From: Eubacteriales bacterium
GTDB lineage: Bacteria > Bacillota > Clostridia > Acetivibrionales > JANLFN01
Assembly: GCA_024655885.1 (NCBI GenBank)
Contig: JANLFN010000009.1
Span: 57,333 to 121,332, forward strand
Length of the DNA stretch: 64,000 nt
Direction of reading: 5' to 3'
This document shows positions 25,632 to 35,430 of the stretch, in pieces; the first letter of the stretch is position 1, and each line of letters starts with the position of its first letter. Position numbers and translations under genes: made by a program. The notes under the pieces were generated by a model. It searched no databases and was not told the DNA's origin. It worked only from the letters and a program-made list of their open reading frames with translations.

Positions 25632-26348
25632 TTAGCAGCCGTCATGCTCTTCCAGCTTCAGGGGTGTAAAATTCAAATAATCGGCGGACACAAGTTTGAA
25701 TTGAACTCCGCAAATATTTCCGGTCACCGCATTTTTAAAGCCCTCACCATGAAGATGTCCGTAAATGCAGGTCTTCACCCTAAAAGCACGCAGGATGTCA
25801 ACAAATTCCGAAGGCTCTCTTTTTAAATTAAAGGGAGGGTAGTGCAGCGCAGCCACAATTTCTTCATCCTTCCCGGGCTGCGCGCTTTTTAACGACATCT
25901 GAAGCCTCTGTAATTCCCTGTTGTAAATTTTTCTGTCCTCTGCATTAAAATCTTCATCTCCCGGGCATTTCCACCCTCTTGTCCCGCACAGTACAATTTT
26001 GTCCAGCTTAAAACTGTTATTATGCATAAACCGGATGGATGAAAAATTATGTCTTGCAATAAATCCTTCCAGTTTGCTTAAAGTGGTCCACCAGTAATCA
26101 TGGTTCCCTTTGGCAATGATTTTAATGCCCGGCAGGGAATGGATAAACCTGAAATCCTCCTCTGCCTGTTCCAGGTATGTAGCCCAGGAAATATCCCCCG
26201 GAATGACGACATAATCGCTCTCGGTAACGGTTTCACTCCACAGCTTTTTCAGTTTATCCATATAGTTGTTCCACCTGTCACCAAAAATATCCATGGGCTT
26301 GTTTATGCCCAAGGCAAGATGAAGGTCGGAAATAGCATACAATGCCAT
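25632..26348 (-). CDS. metallophosphoesterase
   Basis: 238 aa with calcineurin-like phosphoesterase motifs: ISDLHLALG, IPGDISWA, IAKGNHDYWW, LHYPPF and YGHLHGEG. These supply the two-metal site. Members of this group (YkuE/YpbG-like, 230-240 aa) act on unknown phosphodiesters. ATG 26348 follows GGAGGGCAAAA. It starts 13 bases downstream of uvrC on the same strand and is probably cotranscribed with it. Confidence 0.88.
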   Translation of the reverse strand: MALYAISDLHLALGINKPMDIFGDRWNNYMDKLKKLWSETVTESDYVVIPGDISWATYLEQAEEDFRFIHSLPGIKIIAKGNHDYWWTTLSKLEGFIARHNFSSIRFMHNNSFKLDKIVLCGTRGWKCPGDEDFNAEDRKIYNRELQRLQMSLKSAQPGKDEEIVAALHYPPFNLKREPSEFVDILRAFRVKTCIYGHLHGEGFKNAVTGNICGVQFKLVSADYLNFTPLKLEEHDGC

Positions 26349-26361
26349 TTTTGCCCTCCTT

Positions 26362-28206
26362 TTACTCCCTGAAATAGTCATATATTTTCCCGGCTATCTG
26401 TTTTGTAATTCCTTCCACTTTCATCAGGTCTTCCATCTCCGCTTCCTTTATCCTGTGGATTGACCCGAAGTGCTTTATCAGCGCTTTTTTTCTCACCGGG
26501 CCGATTCCCTCGATGTCATCCAGGACCGAACGGCTGTATCTTCCTTCCCGCAGCTTCCTGTTATATTGGATCGCAAACCTGTGGGCCTCATTCTGCACTG
26601 CGGTGACGAACCGGAGCACAGGCAGGTTTTTGGTAATATCCACCTCTTCTCTTTGGGATACCAATCCCCTGGTGTGGTGTCTGTCATCTTTTACCATACC
26701 AAAAACGGGAATATCAACACCCATCTCTTTTAACACGCTGCTGGCCGCATTTACATGTCCAAGTCCCCCGTCCACCAGGATCAGGTCAGGAAGTTTGGAA
26801 AACTTGGCTTCGCCGGACGGTTCCCTCTTTTCCTTTTGTGCACGGTTAAACCTCCTGTATATCACTTCCTGCATGCTCGCATAGTCATCCTGCTTGTTGA
26901 CCGACTTCATCTTGAATTTACGGTATTCCTTTTTTGCTGGAATCCCCCGTTCAAATACCACCATGGAAGCTACCATCTCGGATGTTCCCGTATTGGAAAT
27001 GTCGTAGGCCTCTATCCGTTCCGGAGGGGCCTCAAGTCCCAGCACCGAGGCAATGCCCTGCAGCCCCTCGCCGGCCAGAATACCTTCCCTTTCGATTTGG
27101 TCCCTAAACTGCTGCAAAGCCATGAGCGCGTTTTGGGATACCATTTCAATCAGCTGGCGCTTTTCACCCCTCCTAGGGACCTTGATGTACACCCTGGACG
27201 CCCTTTTTTCGGTAAGCCACCTTTCTATGACATCCAATTCGTCTATGTCTTCCTGGAGTATAATTTCGGGAGGTATCAGGGCTGCGGCGCTGTAAAACTG
27301 TTTGATAAAAGAAGACATCAATTCCCTGCCGTCCCCCTCCCCTTCGCCTTCAAAAATAAAATGCTCCCTCCCGATAAGCTTTCCGCCCCGGATGAAAAAT
27401 ACCTGGATGCAGGAATCGGTTGGTCCCTTTGCACAGGCTATGACATCCTGGTCCTCCATAGCCGTGGAAAGCACCTTTTGTTTTTCGGCAATATGCCTCA
27501 GGCTGTTGATTTTGTCCCTCAGACCTGCGGCTTTTTCAAACTCCATATTCTCGGAGGCCGTCCTCATTTGCTGTTCAAGCTTCTTAATGATCTCCTCCTG
27601 TTTTCCTTCCAGAAACAGGCAGATGTCTTTCATCAACCGCCTGTATTCATCCCTATTTACCCCTCCCTGGCATGGCCCTAGGCACTGGTAGATGTAAAAA
27701 TTCAGGCACGGCCTCTCCTTCCCTATGTCCCGCGGCAACACCTTCTTGCAGGATTTCAGCGGAAAAAGTTTCCTCAACAATTCAATGGTTTCCTTGACGG
27801 CAGTGGCATTTGAATAGGGGCCGTAATACTTTGCGCCGTCCTTCTCTATTCTGCGGGTCATCAGAATCCTGGGATATTCCTCGTTCATGGTTACCTTGAT
27901 ATAAGGATAGCTCTTGTCGTCCTTTAAAAGGATGTTATACTTGGGCTTGTATTTCTTTATCAGATTGCATTCGAGGATCAGAGCTTCCAGCTCAGAGTGG
28001 GTTACAATGTACTCAAACTCCCTTATCCTTTCCACCATAGCCGCCACCTTCGGCGAGTGGTTCGCCGATGCTTGAAAATACTGCCTCACCCTGTTTTTGA
28101 GCACTACGGCCTTCCCCACATAGATGATTTCCCCGTTCTGGTCTTTCATTAGATAAACTCCCGGTTTATCGGGCAGTTTTTTTAACTCTTCCTGTATGTC
28201 AAACAT
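26362..28206 (-). CDS. uvrC: UvrC, excinuclease ABC subunit C
   Basis: 614 aa. N-terminal GIY-YIG nuclease (GVYLMKD then IIYVGKA), a Cys-rich insert (LKSCKKVL, CLNFYIYQCLGPC), UVR motif (about 200-235), an RNase H-like C-terminal nuclease (DLILVDGGLGHVN with Asp residues) and a helix-hairpin-helix (DDIEGIGPVRKKALIKHFGS). It makes both incisions in nucleotide excision repair with UvrAB. Confidence 0.98.
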   Translation of the reverse strand: MFDIQEELKKLPDKPGVYLMKDQNGEIIYVGKAVVLKNRVRQYFQASANHSPKVAAMVERIREFEYIVTHSELEALILECNLIKKYKPKYNILLKDDKSYPYIKVTMNEEYPRILMTRRIEKDGAKYYGPYSNATAVKETIELLRKLFPLKSCKKVLPRDIGKERPCLNFYIYQCLGPCQGGVNRDEYRRLMKDICLFLEGKQEEIIKKLEQQMRTASENMEFEKAAGLRDKINSLRHIAEKQKVLSTAMEDQDVIACAKGPTDSCIQVFFIRGGKLIGREHFIFEGEGEGDGRELMSSFIKQFYSAAALIPPEIILQEDIDELDVIERWLTEKRASRVYIKVPRRGEKRQLIEMVSQNALMALQQFRDQIEREGILAGEGLQGIASVLGLEAPPERIEAYDISNTGTSEMVASMVVFERGIPAKKEYRKFKMKSVNKQDDYASMQEVIYRRFNRAQKEKREPSGEAKFSKLPDLILVDGGLGHVNAASSVLKEMGVDIPVFGMVKDDRHHTRGLVSQREEVDITKNLPVLRFVTAVQNEAHRFAIQYNRKLREGRYSRSVLDDIEGIGPVRKKALIKHFGSIHRIKEAEMEDLMKVEGITKQIAGKIYDYFRE

Positions 28207-28332
28207 CCTCTTCTCCCTCTAAAACCCCGGACAGAATTTTTTTCAATTCACCAGCGCTGCGGCATTACAATGCCTTGCCCGCCTTTTTCCCGGCTTCCCG
28301 GGAAAATGAAGAGCCGCTAAAAACGGACTTTT

Positions 28333-28608
28333 TCATAGCCGGCTCTTATCTTCAAATTCAATTCTTGCATATTTTTCCAATTCTTCCACCGCGGCAGCGG
28401 CGTCTTCGCCCTCAGCCCCAATAACAACCTTGGTATTATTCCCGATACCCAGGGCCAAAAGGCCAAGCAGGCTCTTGGCATTGGCCTTCCGCTCTCCCTT
28501 TTCGATCCATATGCTGGCCTTGTAGGCTGACGCCTTTTGTATGAATTCTGCCGCCTGTTTTGACTCCATACCCGACAGGCTTTTTATAGTTATCTCTTTT
28601 GTGACCAT
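28333..28608 (-). CDS. HPr-like protein lacking the active-site His (Crh-like)
   Basis: 91 aa with the HPr fold: MVTKEITIKSLSGMESKQAA, then FIQKASAYKASIWIEKGERK and NAKSLLGLLALGIG. In classic HPr the loop reads GLHARPAA; here it is GMESKQAA, so the PEP-dependent phosphorylation site His15 is Glu and the following Arg is Lys. The regulatory Ser46 is kept in AKSLLGLL. It therefore cannot carry phosphate to sugars but could still be modified by HPr kinase, as for Crh in Bacillus, where the His is Gln. It is followed by uvrC. Confidence 0.85.
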   Translation of the reverse strand: MVTKEITIKSLSGMESKQAAEFIQKASAYKASIWIEKGERKANAKSLLGLLALGIGNNTKVVIGAEGEDAAAAVEELEKYARIEFEDKSRL

Positions 28609-28766
28609 TATACGCGATCCCCCATTTGGCTTTGGTTATCGGCTGTCAATCCTGGTCCCCTCTCTTGTCTGCAGGATACTTTTCCACAGCCAACGGCTCT
28701 ATCTCTTGACATATACCCATTATATCAAAAGGAGGCGGATGTTAAAATATTATTTTCATTGGCAGT

Positions 28767-29681
28767 TTAACTCCTGTTTTCCAATATTTTTACGGTGATA
28801 GCGCCTTTCCCCACATAGGCATTGATCACTATAGGATAACTGCGGTTATTCCTGAACTTAAAGTCCACCGAGCCGTAGGATACGGTGGCATCTTTGCCCT
28901 TGGGCACATAGCCCACATCCTTTGAATGGATATGCCGTTCAGTAATCTCCAAACCGCTCCTGTTTACTGCGTTATAAAGGGTGGTCGCCAGCTGGCACAC
29001 TCCCCCTCCCGTGGCATAGCCTTTTTTAGGCCCATCCTCGGTTTTTATTATTATGGGAGCTTCTTCATATCCTTTTGCTTCGGTCCTTCTGCCCACCGTC
29101 CTATTAAATGAAAATTCTTCTCCCGGCTGGAGTTTCTTATTATTGATTTTATTGGCAGCCAGTTTAATATTGTTAACCCTTGAAGGGTCTTTATCCAGTA
29201 TGGTTGTGGTGCACTTCCCCAATTCAATAACTTTTGTATTTGTAACTTTTGTATTTGATTTTTGGGCGGTGGTGTCGGGCTTAATCTCCTGTGCCACAAG
29301 CTTTACCTTCGCTCCTTCAGGAGAATTCAGCAAATTCTCCAGGGTTTGCGCTATATCAATTTTTTTGACCACTTTTCCCTGTTCTACAACCTCTGCTGTG
29401 GTACCGTTTATTCTTACATTTTTCCCTCCTGTACCCATCGCGGACACGTAGGATAGGATTTTTTCCTTCAGCTGGCTTTCGCTCAGCCCTCCTACATTCA
29501 TGCCCTCCAGGTATACATTGCTTTTTGAGGTCCTTTCTACGGGAGTTCCCTCCATGACGATATTCTGAGGTTGTGGAACACTCTCCTGCCGGGGGCTGTT
29601 TTGGGCCTTTTGGCCGCAGCTTGCCGCCAGCAGCGGTAAACATATAAAAGCAAAAATCAAATAAAGGCTTTTCCTCTTCAT
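28767..29681 (-). CDS. VanW-family lipoprotein
   Basis: 304 aa. A lipoprotein signal ends LPLLAASCGQ with Cys about residue 22. A low-complexity linker and a peptidoglycan-binding-like region (about 55-150) precede the VanW domain (about 155-300): LQPGEEFSFNRTVGRRTEAK, ATGGGVCQLATTLYNAV and HSKDVGYVPKGKDATVSYG. VanW-domain proteins are envelope proteins of unclear function, named after a vancomycin-resistance cluster but not themselves resistance markers. ATG 29681 follows GGAGGGTTTATCT. Confidence 0.9.
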   Translation of the reverse strand: MKRKSLYLIFAFICLPLLAASCGQKAQNSPRQESVPQPQNIVMEGTPVERTSKSNVYLEGMNVGGLSESQLKEKILSYVSAMGTGGKNVRINGTTAEVVEQGKVVKKIDIAQTLENLLNSPEGAKVKLVAQEIKPDTTAQKSNTKVTNTKVIELGKCTTTILDKDPSRVNNIKLAANKINNKKLQPGEEFSFNRTVGRRTEAKGYEEAPIIIKTEDGPKKGYATGGGVCQLATTLYNAVNRSGLEITERHIHSKDVGYVPKGKDATVSYGSVDFKFRNNRSYPIVINAYVGKGAITVKILENRS

Positions 29682-29775
29682 AGATAAACCCTCCGTTATT
29701 TAGCGAAACAACATTTATGTGTCCCCTATCAATAAGGGAGAAGGCAGAAGCTTTGGGAGGCTCCTGCCCGGTCAA

Positions 29776-30222
29776 TCAATAGCCTATTATAACCCTTCTG
29801 AGTATCCCCAGGACAAACACTCCAAAAACCAGGGCAAACAATATATTTAGCGCCGCAAAAACAATATTTGTAGCAATCACCGTATTTCCACTGCTGCGGA
29901 CGCTTCTGTTCGCCAGCACTCCCAGGATCACACCCGGAATTGCAAAGTACGGCGACCAGAGTAAGGTGAATGCGGCGCAGATCCATCCTATAATTATATA
30001 GGTCCGTGAGCCTGTGGCTATTGAAGCTGTGCCGCTGCTGCCGGTGCGAATATTTCCACTGTTGTCCAGGGTAAATCTGTGCACATCCGTATGGTTGGGG
30101 TCAGGTTTGCTCATATTATTAAATGAAACCGTGTTGTTTCGGTTTCTTTCGCTGTTTTCGGGATCATTGGACTTTAAACCCTCTTGATTATTATCTGGAG
30201 TGTTGCTAAAATTTTCATCCAC
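29776..30222 (-). CDS. small membrane protein with DUF4190-like C-terminus
   Basis: 148 aa. The first about 75 residues are polar and rich in Asn/Ser/Asp; residues about 78-148 hold two or three membrane helices (TYIIIGWICAAFTLLWSP, AIPGVILGVLANRSV, VIATNIVFAALNILFALVFG), the compact helical-pair pattern seen in DUF4190-type proteins. The GTG at 30222 is chosen: GGAGGTGATT is eight bases upstream; the longer frame begins inside that site. Function unknown. Confidence 0.7.
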   Translation of the reverse strand: MDENFSNTPDNNQEGLKSNDPENSERNRNNTVSFNNMSKPDPNHTDVHRFTLDNSGNIRTGSSGTASIATGSRTYIIIGWICAAFTLLWSPYFAIPGVILGVLANRSVRSSGNTVIATNIVFAALNILFALVFGVFVLGILRRVIIGY

Positions 30223-30357
30223 AATAATCACCTCCGTGAGTTTAGTATGGATGTCGTAAACCCGAATATTCGTTCTTAATTATGGAACAAAGGTAAAAGG
30301 AAGGCTTGAGTGCATGTAAAGCCAAAAATTCAACAAGCATTTAATGATTGGAAAATA

Positions 30358-30389
30358 AAAGGTAAAGGTTTTTACACACCTTTACCTTT
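30358..30389 (-). terminator. terminator after the anti-sigma gene
   Basis: AAAGGTAAAGGT (30358-30369) faces ACCTTTACCTTT (30378-30389), a 12-bp stem; on the minus strand it is followed by TATTTTCC. It ends the sigma/anti-sigma operon. Confidence 0.7.
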
Positions 30390-30409
30390 CTGCAATAATT
30401 TGCAATTTT

Positions 30410-30988
30410 TTATTTCAGGCCGGAGCGGCTCTCCTTCAGCTTCATTTTCCTCCCCAGGCCCGCCAAATCCGTCCTTGCCGCCAAAAGCAAAAGCGCGGCC
30501 GCGGCAACGATATACCGGTACAGGTTGTTCACGATGATCCCGAGCTGTAAAAGAAAATCGAAGCTCTTGTCAACAAGGCCGTAGAAGACATTGAGAACGT
30601 GATACAGCGCATTTGCCAGGACCGAACCGTTCCCCGCCCGTGACACCGAGTGGAGAATGGCCTCTTTCGCATCCAGGACAAACAGGGCAAACAGGGCACC
30701 CAAAGCCAGGGTCGCAGCCCAGTACAGAAGGATCAGGGTTCTTTCGGTCCTCTTTCTTCGGACCATCTCCATGGAATCGATTTTTTTCATTACATTGGCT
30801 TCAAAATCCAAGGGAGGCTCTACACCATTATCCTGTGTCAGGAAATTGAAAGCCTCGTTAAGGTTTTCAAATTCTTCACTGCAGTTTTTGCACGTTTTTA
30901 AATGCTGTTTAAACTGTGCGCTTTCAATATCATTGCCACAGCCGTCGAAATACTTCATCATATAATCCTGTGACGCCTTGCAGTTCAT
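30410..30988 (-). CDS. zinc-finger anti-sigma factor
   Basis: 192 aa with an N-terminal zf-HC2 anti-sigma domain: the HxxxCxxC motif reads HLKTCKNC, preceded by a first Cys (MNCKASQDYMMKYFD). Two hydrophobic stretches follow (ILLYWAATLALGALFALFV and YRYIVAAAALLLLAA), so it is a membrane anti-sigma. Its ATG overlaps the stop of the upstream ECF sigma gene (ATGA). It should hold the sigma factor inactive until a membrane signal is sensed. Confidence 0.9.
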   Translation of the reverse strand: MNCKASQDYMMKYFDGCGNDIESAQFKQHLKTCKNCSEEFENLNEAFNFLTQDNGVEPPLDFEANVMKKIDSMEMVRRKRTERTLILLYWAATLALGALFALFVLDAKEAILHSVSRAGNGSVLANALYHVLNVFYGLVDKSFDFLLQLGIIVNNLYRYIVAAAALLLLAARTDLAGLGRKMKLKESRSGLK

Positions 30989-31548
30989 GAAATCTCCTCC
31001 TTCCTCAATCCCGACAACTCTTCCCTCAGCATGAGCCGGGCCCTGTAAAGCCTGTTTTTTACAATAGTCATGGGTTCATTCAAAACCTTGGTTATTTCTT
31101 CATAGGACAGCCCGTTTTGATGGAACAGGATCACCGGTATCTTATATTTTTCCGGAAGATTCTCAATGGCCTTTTTTATTCTAATGCTCTGTTCTTTCTT
31201 TATATATCTTACCTCCGGCGTATCCCCATTACTGGGTATGTCTGGAACTTCATCGATGGGCAGCGAGTCTATCTTCTTTTTTCTCATGGCATCAAGGCAG
31301 TAATTTGTTGCAATTTTAACCGACCAGGTGGAGAATTTGAACTGGGGATTATAGCGGTGCAGCGATTGATATATCCGGATAAATATTTCCTGGGACATAT
31401 CATTGACCTCCTGCTTGTCATGTATCATATTATATACCACATTAAACACCAATTTCTTGTACCGTGTGACAAGTTCGGAAAATAGCTCCTTGTTTCCGGC
31501 AAGTATTCTTTTTATAAGGTCGTAATCCGAATAATCAGAAATTTCCAC
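30985..31548 (-). CDS. ECF-family RNA polymerase sigma factor
   Basis: 187 aa: region 2 with LVTRYKKLVFNVVYNMIHDK and DMSQEIFIRIYQSLHRY, and region 4 with AIENLPEKYKIPVILFHQNG and LSYEEITKVLNEPMTIVKNR. GTG 31548 is preceded by GGTGG. The neighbouring anti-sigma gene overlaps it by four bases. The regulon cannot be inferred from this window. Confidence 0.93.
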   Translation of the reverse strand: MEISDYSDYDLIKRILAGNKELFSELVTRYKKLVFNVVYNMIHDKQEVNDMSQEIFIRIYQSLHRYNPQFKFSTWSVKIATNYCLDAMRKKKIDSLPIDEVPDIPSNGDTPEVRYIKKEQSIRIKKAIENLPEKYKIPVILFHQNGLSYEEITKVLNEPMTIVKNRLYRARLMLREELSGLRKEEIS

Positions 31549-31757
31549 TTAGTTCGCACCACCGTAATTAAGCTGTTGACTGCCGGGGCAGCAAAACTAT
31601 TTTACTATTCGAAAAACAGTTTTTCGCCAATTATGCACGCTCTACATTGATCAAACTTTATTTATCGTGATATTATAGGCTTATGCACCAGTATACGTTT
31701 TATTTTATCTAATGTCTGATTTTTTAACCGGAAAACCTTGACCCTTTTTAATATAAG

Positions 31758-34157
31758 CTATTTCCCGAAGTCCGCCGCAATCTGAGCAAACCGTTTCAGC
31801 TTTTCATAGACTTTGTAGTTTATAGTTCCGGGAGGATAACTGCCGTTTTTCCTCTTAACCCCCATTTTTACCCCAGTTAAGATTTCTATCCCTTCATCGA
31901 TGGTTTTCACCGCATAAATATGAAATTTTCCCTCTTTTACGGCCTCTATGACCTCATCCTTCAGCACCAGGTCCCTTACGTTCCGGTGCGGAATAATGAC
32001 ACCCTGTTTTCCATCCAGGCCCCGCAGCTTGCACAGCTCAAAAAATCCCTCTATCTTTGGCGTTGCACCGCCGATGGGCTGAATTTCACCCCTCTGGTTT
32101 ACCGATCCGGTCACTGCGATTCCCTGTTTAATAGGGACATCGGCAAGGCTTGAAAGTATGGCGTATAATTCGGCACTGGAGGCACTGTCCCCGTCGATTC
32201 CCCCGTAGAGCTGTTCAAAGCACAGGCTGGCCGAAAGGGACAGGGGAATTTCCTGTGCATACTTTTGACCGATATAGCCGCTTAATATAAGTACCCCCTT
32301 GGAGTGGGAAGTACCGCTCATTTCTATCTCCCGTTCGATGTTGACAATCCCCTTTTCGCCCATATAGGTAGTGGCTGTTATCCTGGTAGGCTTGCCGAAG
32401 TAATAATCCCCTACATCCAGTATAGACAGTCCGTTAATCTGGCCAACCACCTCCCCGGAGGTATCAATCATGATGGTGCCCTCTTTCAACAGTTCAAGAA
32501 GCTTTTTGTCGTACTTGTTAGAACGGTTGTTTTTTTCCTGCACGGCCCTGTTCACATGTTCTGCCCGCACAAGGTCGCTGTTTTCAATTTCCGCCCATGC
32601 ACAGGACTCGCATAAAATGTCCACAATGTCGTTAAACTTTGTAGACAGCTTATTCTGGCTCTCAACCAGCCTTGAACTGTACTCCACAACCTTGGCGACA
32701 CCGGTCCTATCAAAGTGCAGAGTGTTTTCCCTGCGGCAGAACAGGCTGATGAAACGGGCCAGCTTCACGGTATTTTCATCATTCCATTCCATCTCTTCAT
32801 CAAAGTCAACCTTGATTTTGAACAGCTTCTTAAAATCCTCATCGTATTCGAAAAGCAGCTGGTAAAGGCCCGGACTGCCCACCAGAATCACCTTCATATC
32901 TACGGGGATGGGCTCAGGTTTTAGCGCGGAAACCGCAACCATACCCAACTGCTCTTTCATGCTGCCGATGGAAATCTGCCTGGTCCGGATTACCCGTTTC
33001 AGTGCTTCCCAGGATTGGGCATTGCTTAAAACGTCCTTTGCCTGGAGTATAATATAGCCCCCGTTGGCAGCATGCAAAAGACCTGCCGTTATCATGGTAA
33101 AGTCGGTGGTCATGGTGCCGAACTCATTTTCATATTCCAGCTTGCCAAAAAGGTTGTAATAGGTGGGGTCAAAGTCCACAATAACAGGTGCTCCTTTAAG
33201 CTCCCCGTTGTCCACCAGCACATTCACCTTGTACTTGTCGGCATGGGACTCCATAATTTTAGGCCAGGGCATCACAAGATGCTGCTGTTCCTCAGGCTGC
33301 TCCTCTTCCCTGAAGTCGTCAAGGTTCGCCAGTATGTCTCCCTGCACCCTGTCCAGATAAGATGAAATTTTTTCGTATTCCTTGTACTTCTCCTTTAAAT
33401 CGTTGATATGGGTTCCTACGGCAAACAGGGCAATTTTGTTTTCCCACTCCGAAACCTTTTCTTCCGCTTCCTTTTCAACATTTTTTATTTTCCGTATAAT
33501 CTCAATGGTTTCCCTTTGCAGCATAGTGGATTTTTCGGTTATTTCGTCCTTTACCTGCTCGTCAAGCTCTCCAAATTCCTTTTCACTTAAAGTTTTTCCT
33601 TCAATTATAGGCAAAAAATAGATGCCCGCATTGGTAGACTTGACTTTAAAGCCATGTTTCTTGGCATCCTCGTTGAGCTTTTCCAGCAGCCGTATCCTTT
33701 TGTCCTGGAATTCCTTAATGATTTCAGACTTTTCCTTTTCATAGTCTTCACTGTCGAAAGCCTTCCTGATTTCGGATGTTAAAATCTTTATAAAATCATC
33801 CATATCCTTATGGAAGATTTTCCCCATGCCGGCAGGCATGTTCACGGCCATAGGCTCGTTGGGTTTATCGAAATTATAGACATAGCACCAGTCGTCGGGC
33901 ACTTTTTCGGTTTCCGCCAGCTTTTTTATATAATTCCTGGCATAGGTGGTCTTCCCTGTGCCCGTCTCGCCCGCAATATAGATGTTATAGCCTTTTGCCC
34001 TTATTTTAAGGCCAAACTCCATGGCTTTAACCGCACATTCCTGACCGATGATACTGTCTTCTAAAGGTTGCAGTTGGGACGTGTTTTCGAATTGAAAAAA
34101 GTTGGGATCACACTCTCGGCGCAGCATGTCGAAGGTGAGCTCATTATTATTAGCCAT
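31758..34157 (-). CDS. Lon-family ATP-dependent protease (LonH/YcbZ type)
   Basis: 799 aa. An AAA module split by a long coiled insert: Walker A GETGTGKTTYA near the N-terminus, then a heptad-rich region (about 140-300), and the second half of the ATPase with GGYIILQAKDVLS. The C-terminal Lon peptidase has the Ser in DGDSASSAELYA and the Lys in GGATPKIEGFFE. Such proteins are distinct from LonA and LonB; a bacterial homologue is E. coli YcbZ (LonH). It is the second Lon-type protease in the window and is followed by the rimI-tsaB-tsaE cluster upstream. Confidence 0.9.
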   Translation of the reverse strand: MANNNELTFDMLRRECDPNFFQFENTSQLQPLEDSIIGQECAVKAMEFGLKIRAKGYNIYIAGETGTGKTTYARNYIKKLAETEKVPDDWCYVYNFDKPNEPMAVNMPAGMGKIFHKDMDDFIKILTSEIRKAFDSEDYEKEKSEIIKEFQDKRIRLLEKLNEDAKKHGFKVKSTNAGIYFLPIIEGKTLSEKEFGELDEQVKDEITEKSTMLQRETIEIIRKIKNVEKEAEEKVSEWENKIALFAVGTHINDLKEKYKEYEKISSYLDRVQGDILANLDDFREEEQPEEQQHLVMPWPKIMESHADKYKVNVLVDNGELKGAPVIVDFDPTYYNLFGKLEYENEFGTMTTDFTMITAGLLHAANGGYIILQAKDVLSNAQSWEALKRVIRTRQISIGSMKEQLGMVAVSALKPEPIPVDMKVILVGSPGLYQLLFEYDEDFKKLFKIKVDFDEEMEWNDENTVKLARFISLFCRRENTLHFDRTGVAKVVEYSSRLVESQNKLSTKFNDIVDILCESCAWAEIENSDLVRAEHVNRAVQEKNNRSNKYDKKLLELLKEGTIMIDTSGEVVGQINGLSILDVGDYYFGKPTRITATTYMGEKGIVNIEREIEMSGTSHSKGVLILSGYIGQKYAQEIPLSLSASLCFEQLYGGIDGDSASSAELYAILSSLADVPIKQGIAVTGSVNQRGEIQPIGGATPKIEGFFELCKLRGLDGKQGVIIPHRNVRDLVLKDEVIEAVKEGKFHIYAVKTIDEGIEILTGVKMGVKRKNGSYPPGTINYKVYEKLKRFAQIAADFGK

Positions 34158-34213
34158 ATAGAACCCCCTGGTACTTTTTTATACAACAAATCTCTAAGTA
34201 AGGATCATTTCCA

Positions 34214-34669
34214 CTATCCTCTAATATCATCTTTCCACATGATCAGGGCATCTTCGCTGTTATCCGCATAATAGGCCTTTCTTGTCCCGCATTCTTTAAA
34301 GCCGTACTTTCGGTACAGCTTTTGTGCAGCCAAATTGCTTCTCCTTACTTCAAGGGTCATCCTGGCAATTCCATTCTCCTTTGCCGTTTCTATCAGGTAT
34401 TCTATTAAAGCGCTTCCTACTCCGCTTCTCCTGAATTCGGGGTGGACGGCCACATTGGTTATGTGGCCCTCGTCAAAAACCTTCCACATGCCTGCATAAC
34501 CAACGATTTTTCCGTTAACCCCGGCAGTAAAATACATGGCAAACTTGTTTCCGGTCAGTTCTTCAATAAAAGAATTCCTTGACCAAGGAATTTTAAAGCA
34601 CAGGTTTTCTACTTCCATCACCTCGTCCAATTGTTCCACCGTCATTTTGGCTATTTTCACATTAAGCAC
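34214..34669 (-). CDS. rimI: RimI-like ribosomal protein S18 alanine N-acetyltransferase
   Basis: 151 aa GNAT protein with CFKIPWSRNSFIEEL, GHITNVAVHPEFRRSGVGSA (acetyl-CoA loop) and ARMTLEVRRSNLAAQKLYRK. RimI acetylates the N-terminal Ala of ribosomal protein S18. The frame is open to 34711 and overlaps the tsaB stop, but the GTG at 34669 has GAAGGG upstream and gives the family-typical N-terminus. Order tsaE-tsaB-rimI is conserved. Confidence 0.9.
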   Translation of the reverse strand: MLNVKIAKMTVEQLDEVMEVENLCFKIPWSRNSFIEELTGNKFAMYFTAGVNGKIVGYAGMWKVFDEGHITNVAVHPEFRRSGVGSALIEYLIETAKENGIARMTLEVRRSNLAAQKLYRKYGFKECGTRKAYYADNSEDALIMWKDDIRG

Positions 34670-34707
34670 CAGAACCAACCCTTCATTAACGTAAGTTAAA
34701 CAAAAGT

Positions 34708-35430
34708 TCAATCCTGTAGGAACCTTCCGCTCTCAGCTCTCTTGTCAAACTCCCTTTCTGCCTGAGACTTTCTCAGATAAAAAGGGACCATGTCGAAGCA
34801 GCTTTCCAACTTACCCGCCGCTGCTTTTAAAAAAGCCGCACTTCCAACCGAAGAAGCCCTGGGAATCCACAGGTTTTCCTGGGCAAACCCGCACTTTTCC
34901 GGAAGTTCCTTTTTCAACAGCTCGCAATGGGTATGCACCGCGTCCCCGAGAAACAGGACCTTTTGATTTCTGCCCTTAATTAAATTCAACAACTCCATTA
35001 TATCTATACCCATATATTCGGTAACCTTAACCTGGATATTTTTTTCCCATTTGTAAAGGGCCGTATAGACCTGGTTATTTCTTGCGTCCATTACAGGACA
35101 AATGATGGAGTCTGTAAGCGGAATATTATATGCAAGGGCATCCAGGGTGGGAACACTTACAACAGGCTTTTGAGTCGCATAAGCCAGTGCCTTTACCGTC
35201 GTTATTCCTATCCTCAGCCCCGTAAAGGAGCCGGGACCGCTGGATGCGGCATATATATCCACATCCTCCGGTTTTAACCCCAACTCATCCATCAGTTCCT
35301 TGACCATGGGCATCAGCTTTTGAGAATGGGTCTTTGCGTGGTTTAACGTATATTCCGCCATTAGTTTCGTGTTCTCAACGATTGCGACGGACGCCGCCGT
35401 AGAGGAAGTATCAACTGCAAGTATTTTCAT
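34708..35430 (-). CDS. tsaB: TsaB, t6A biosynthesis subunit
   Basis: 240 aa, an inactive ASKHA paralogue of TsaD that scaffolds the t6A complex. ILAVDTSSTAASVAIV, AASSGPGSFTGLRIGI and VPTLDALAYNI are typical. It overlaps tsaE by 20 bases, a coupling often seen for this pair. Confidence 0.95.
   Translation of the reverse strand: MKILAVDTSSTAASVAIVENTKLMAEYTLNHAKTHSQKLMPMVKELMDELGLKPEDVDIYAASSGPGSFTGLRIGITTVKALAYATQKPVVSVPTLDALAYNIPLTDSIICPVMDARNNQVYTALYKWEKNIQVKVTEYMGIDIMELLNLIKGRNQKVLFLGDAVHTHCELLKKELPEKCGFAQENLWIPRASSVGSAAFLKAAAGKLESCFDMVPFYLRKSQAEREFDKRAESGRFLQD

Noticed and set aside
26755..27681. 308-aa plus-strand frame
   Set aside because: Complete overlap with uvrC on the other strand and no family features.
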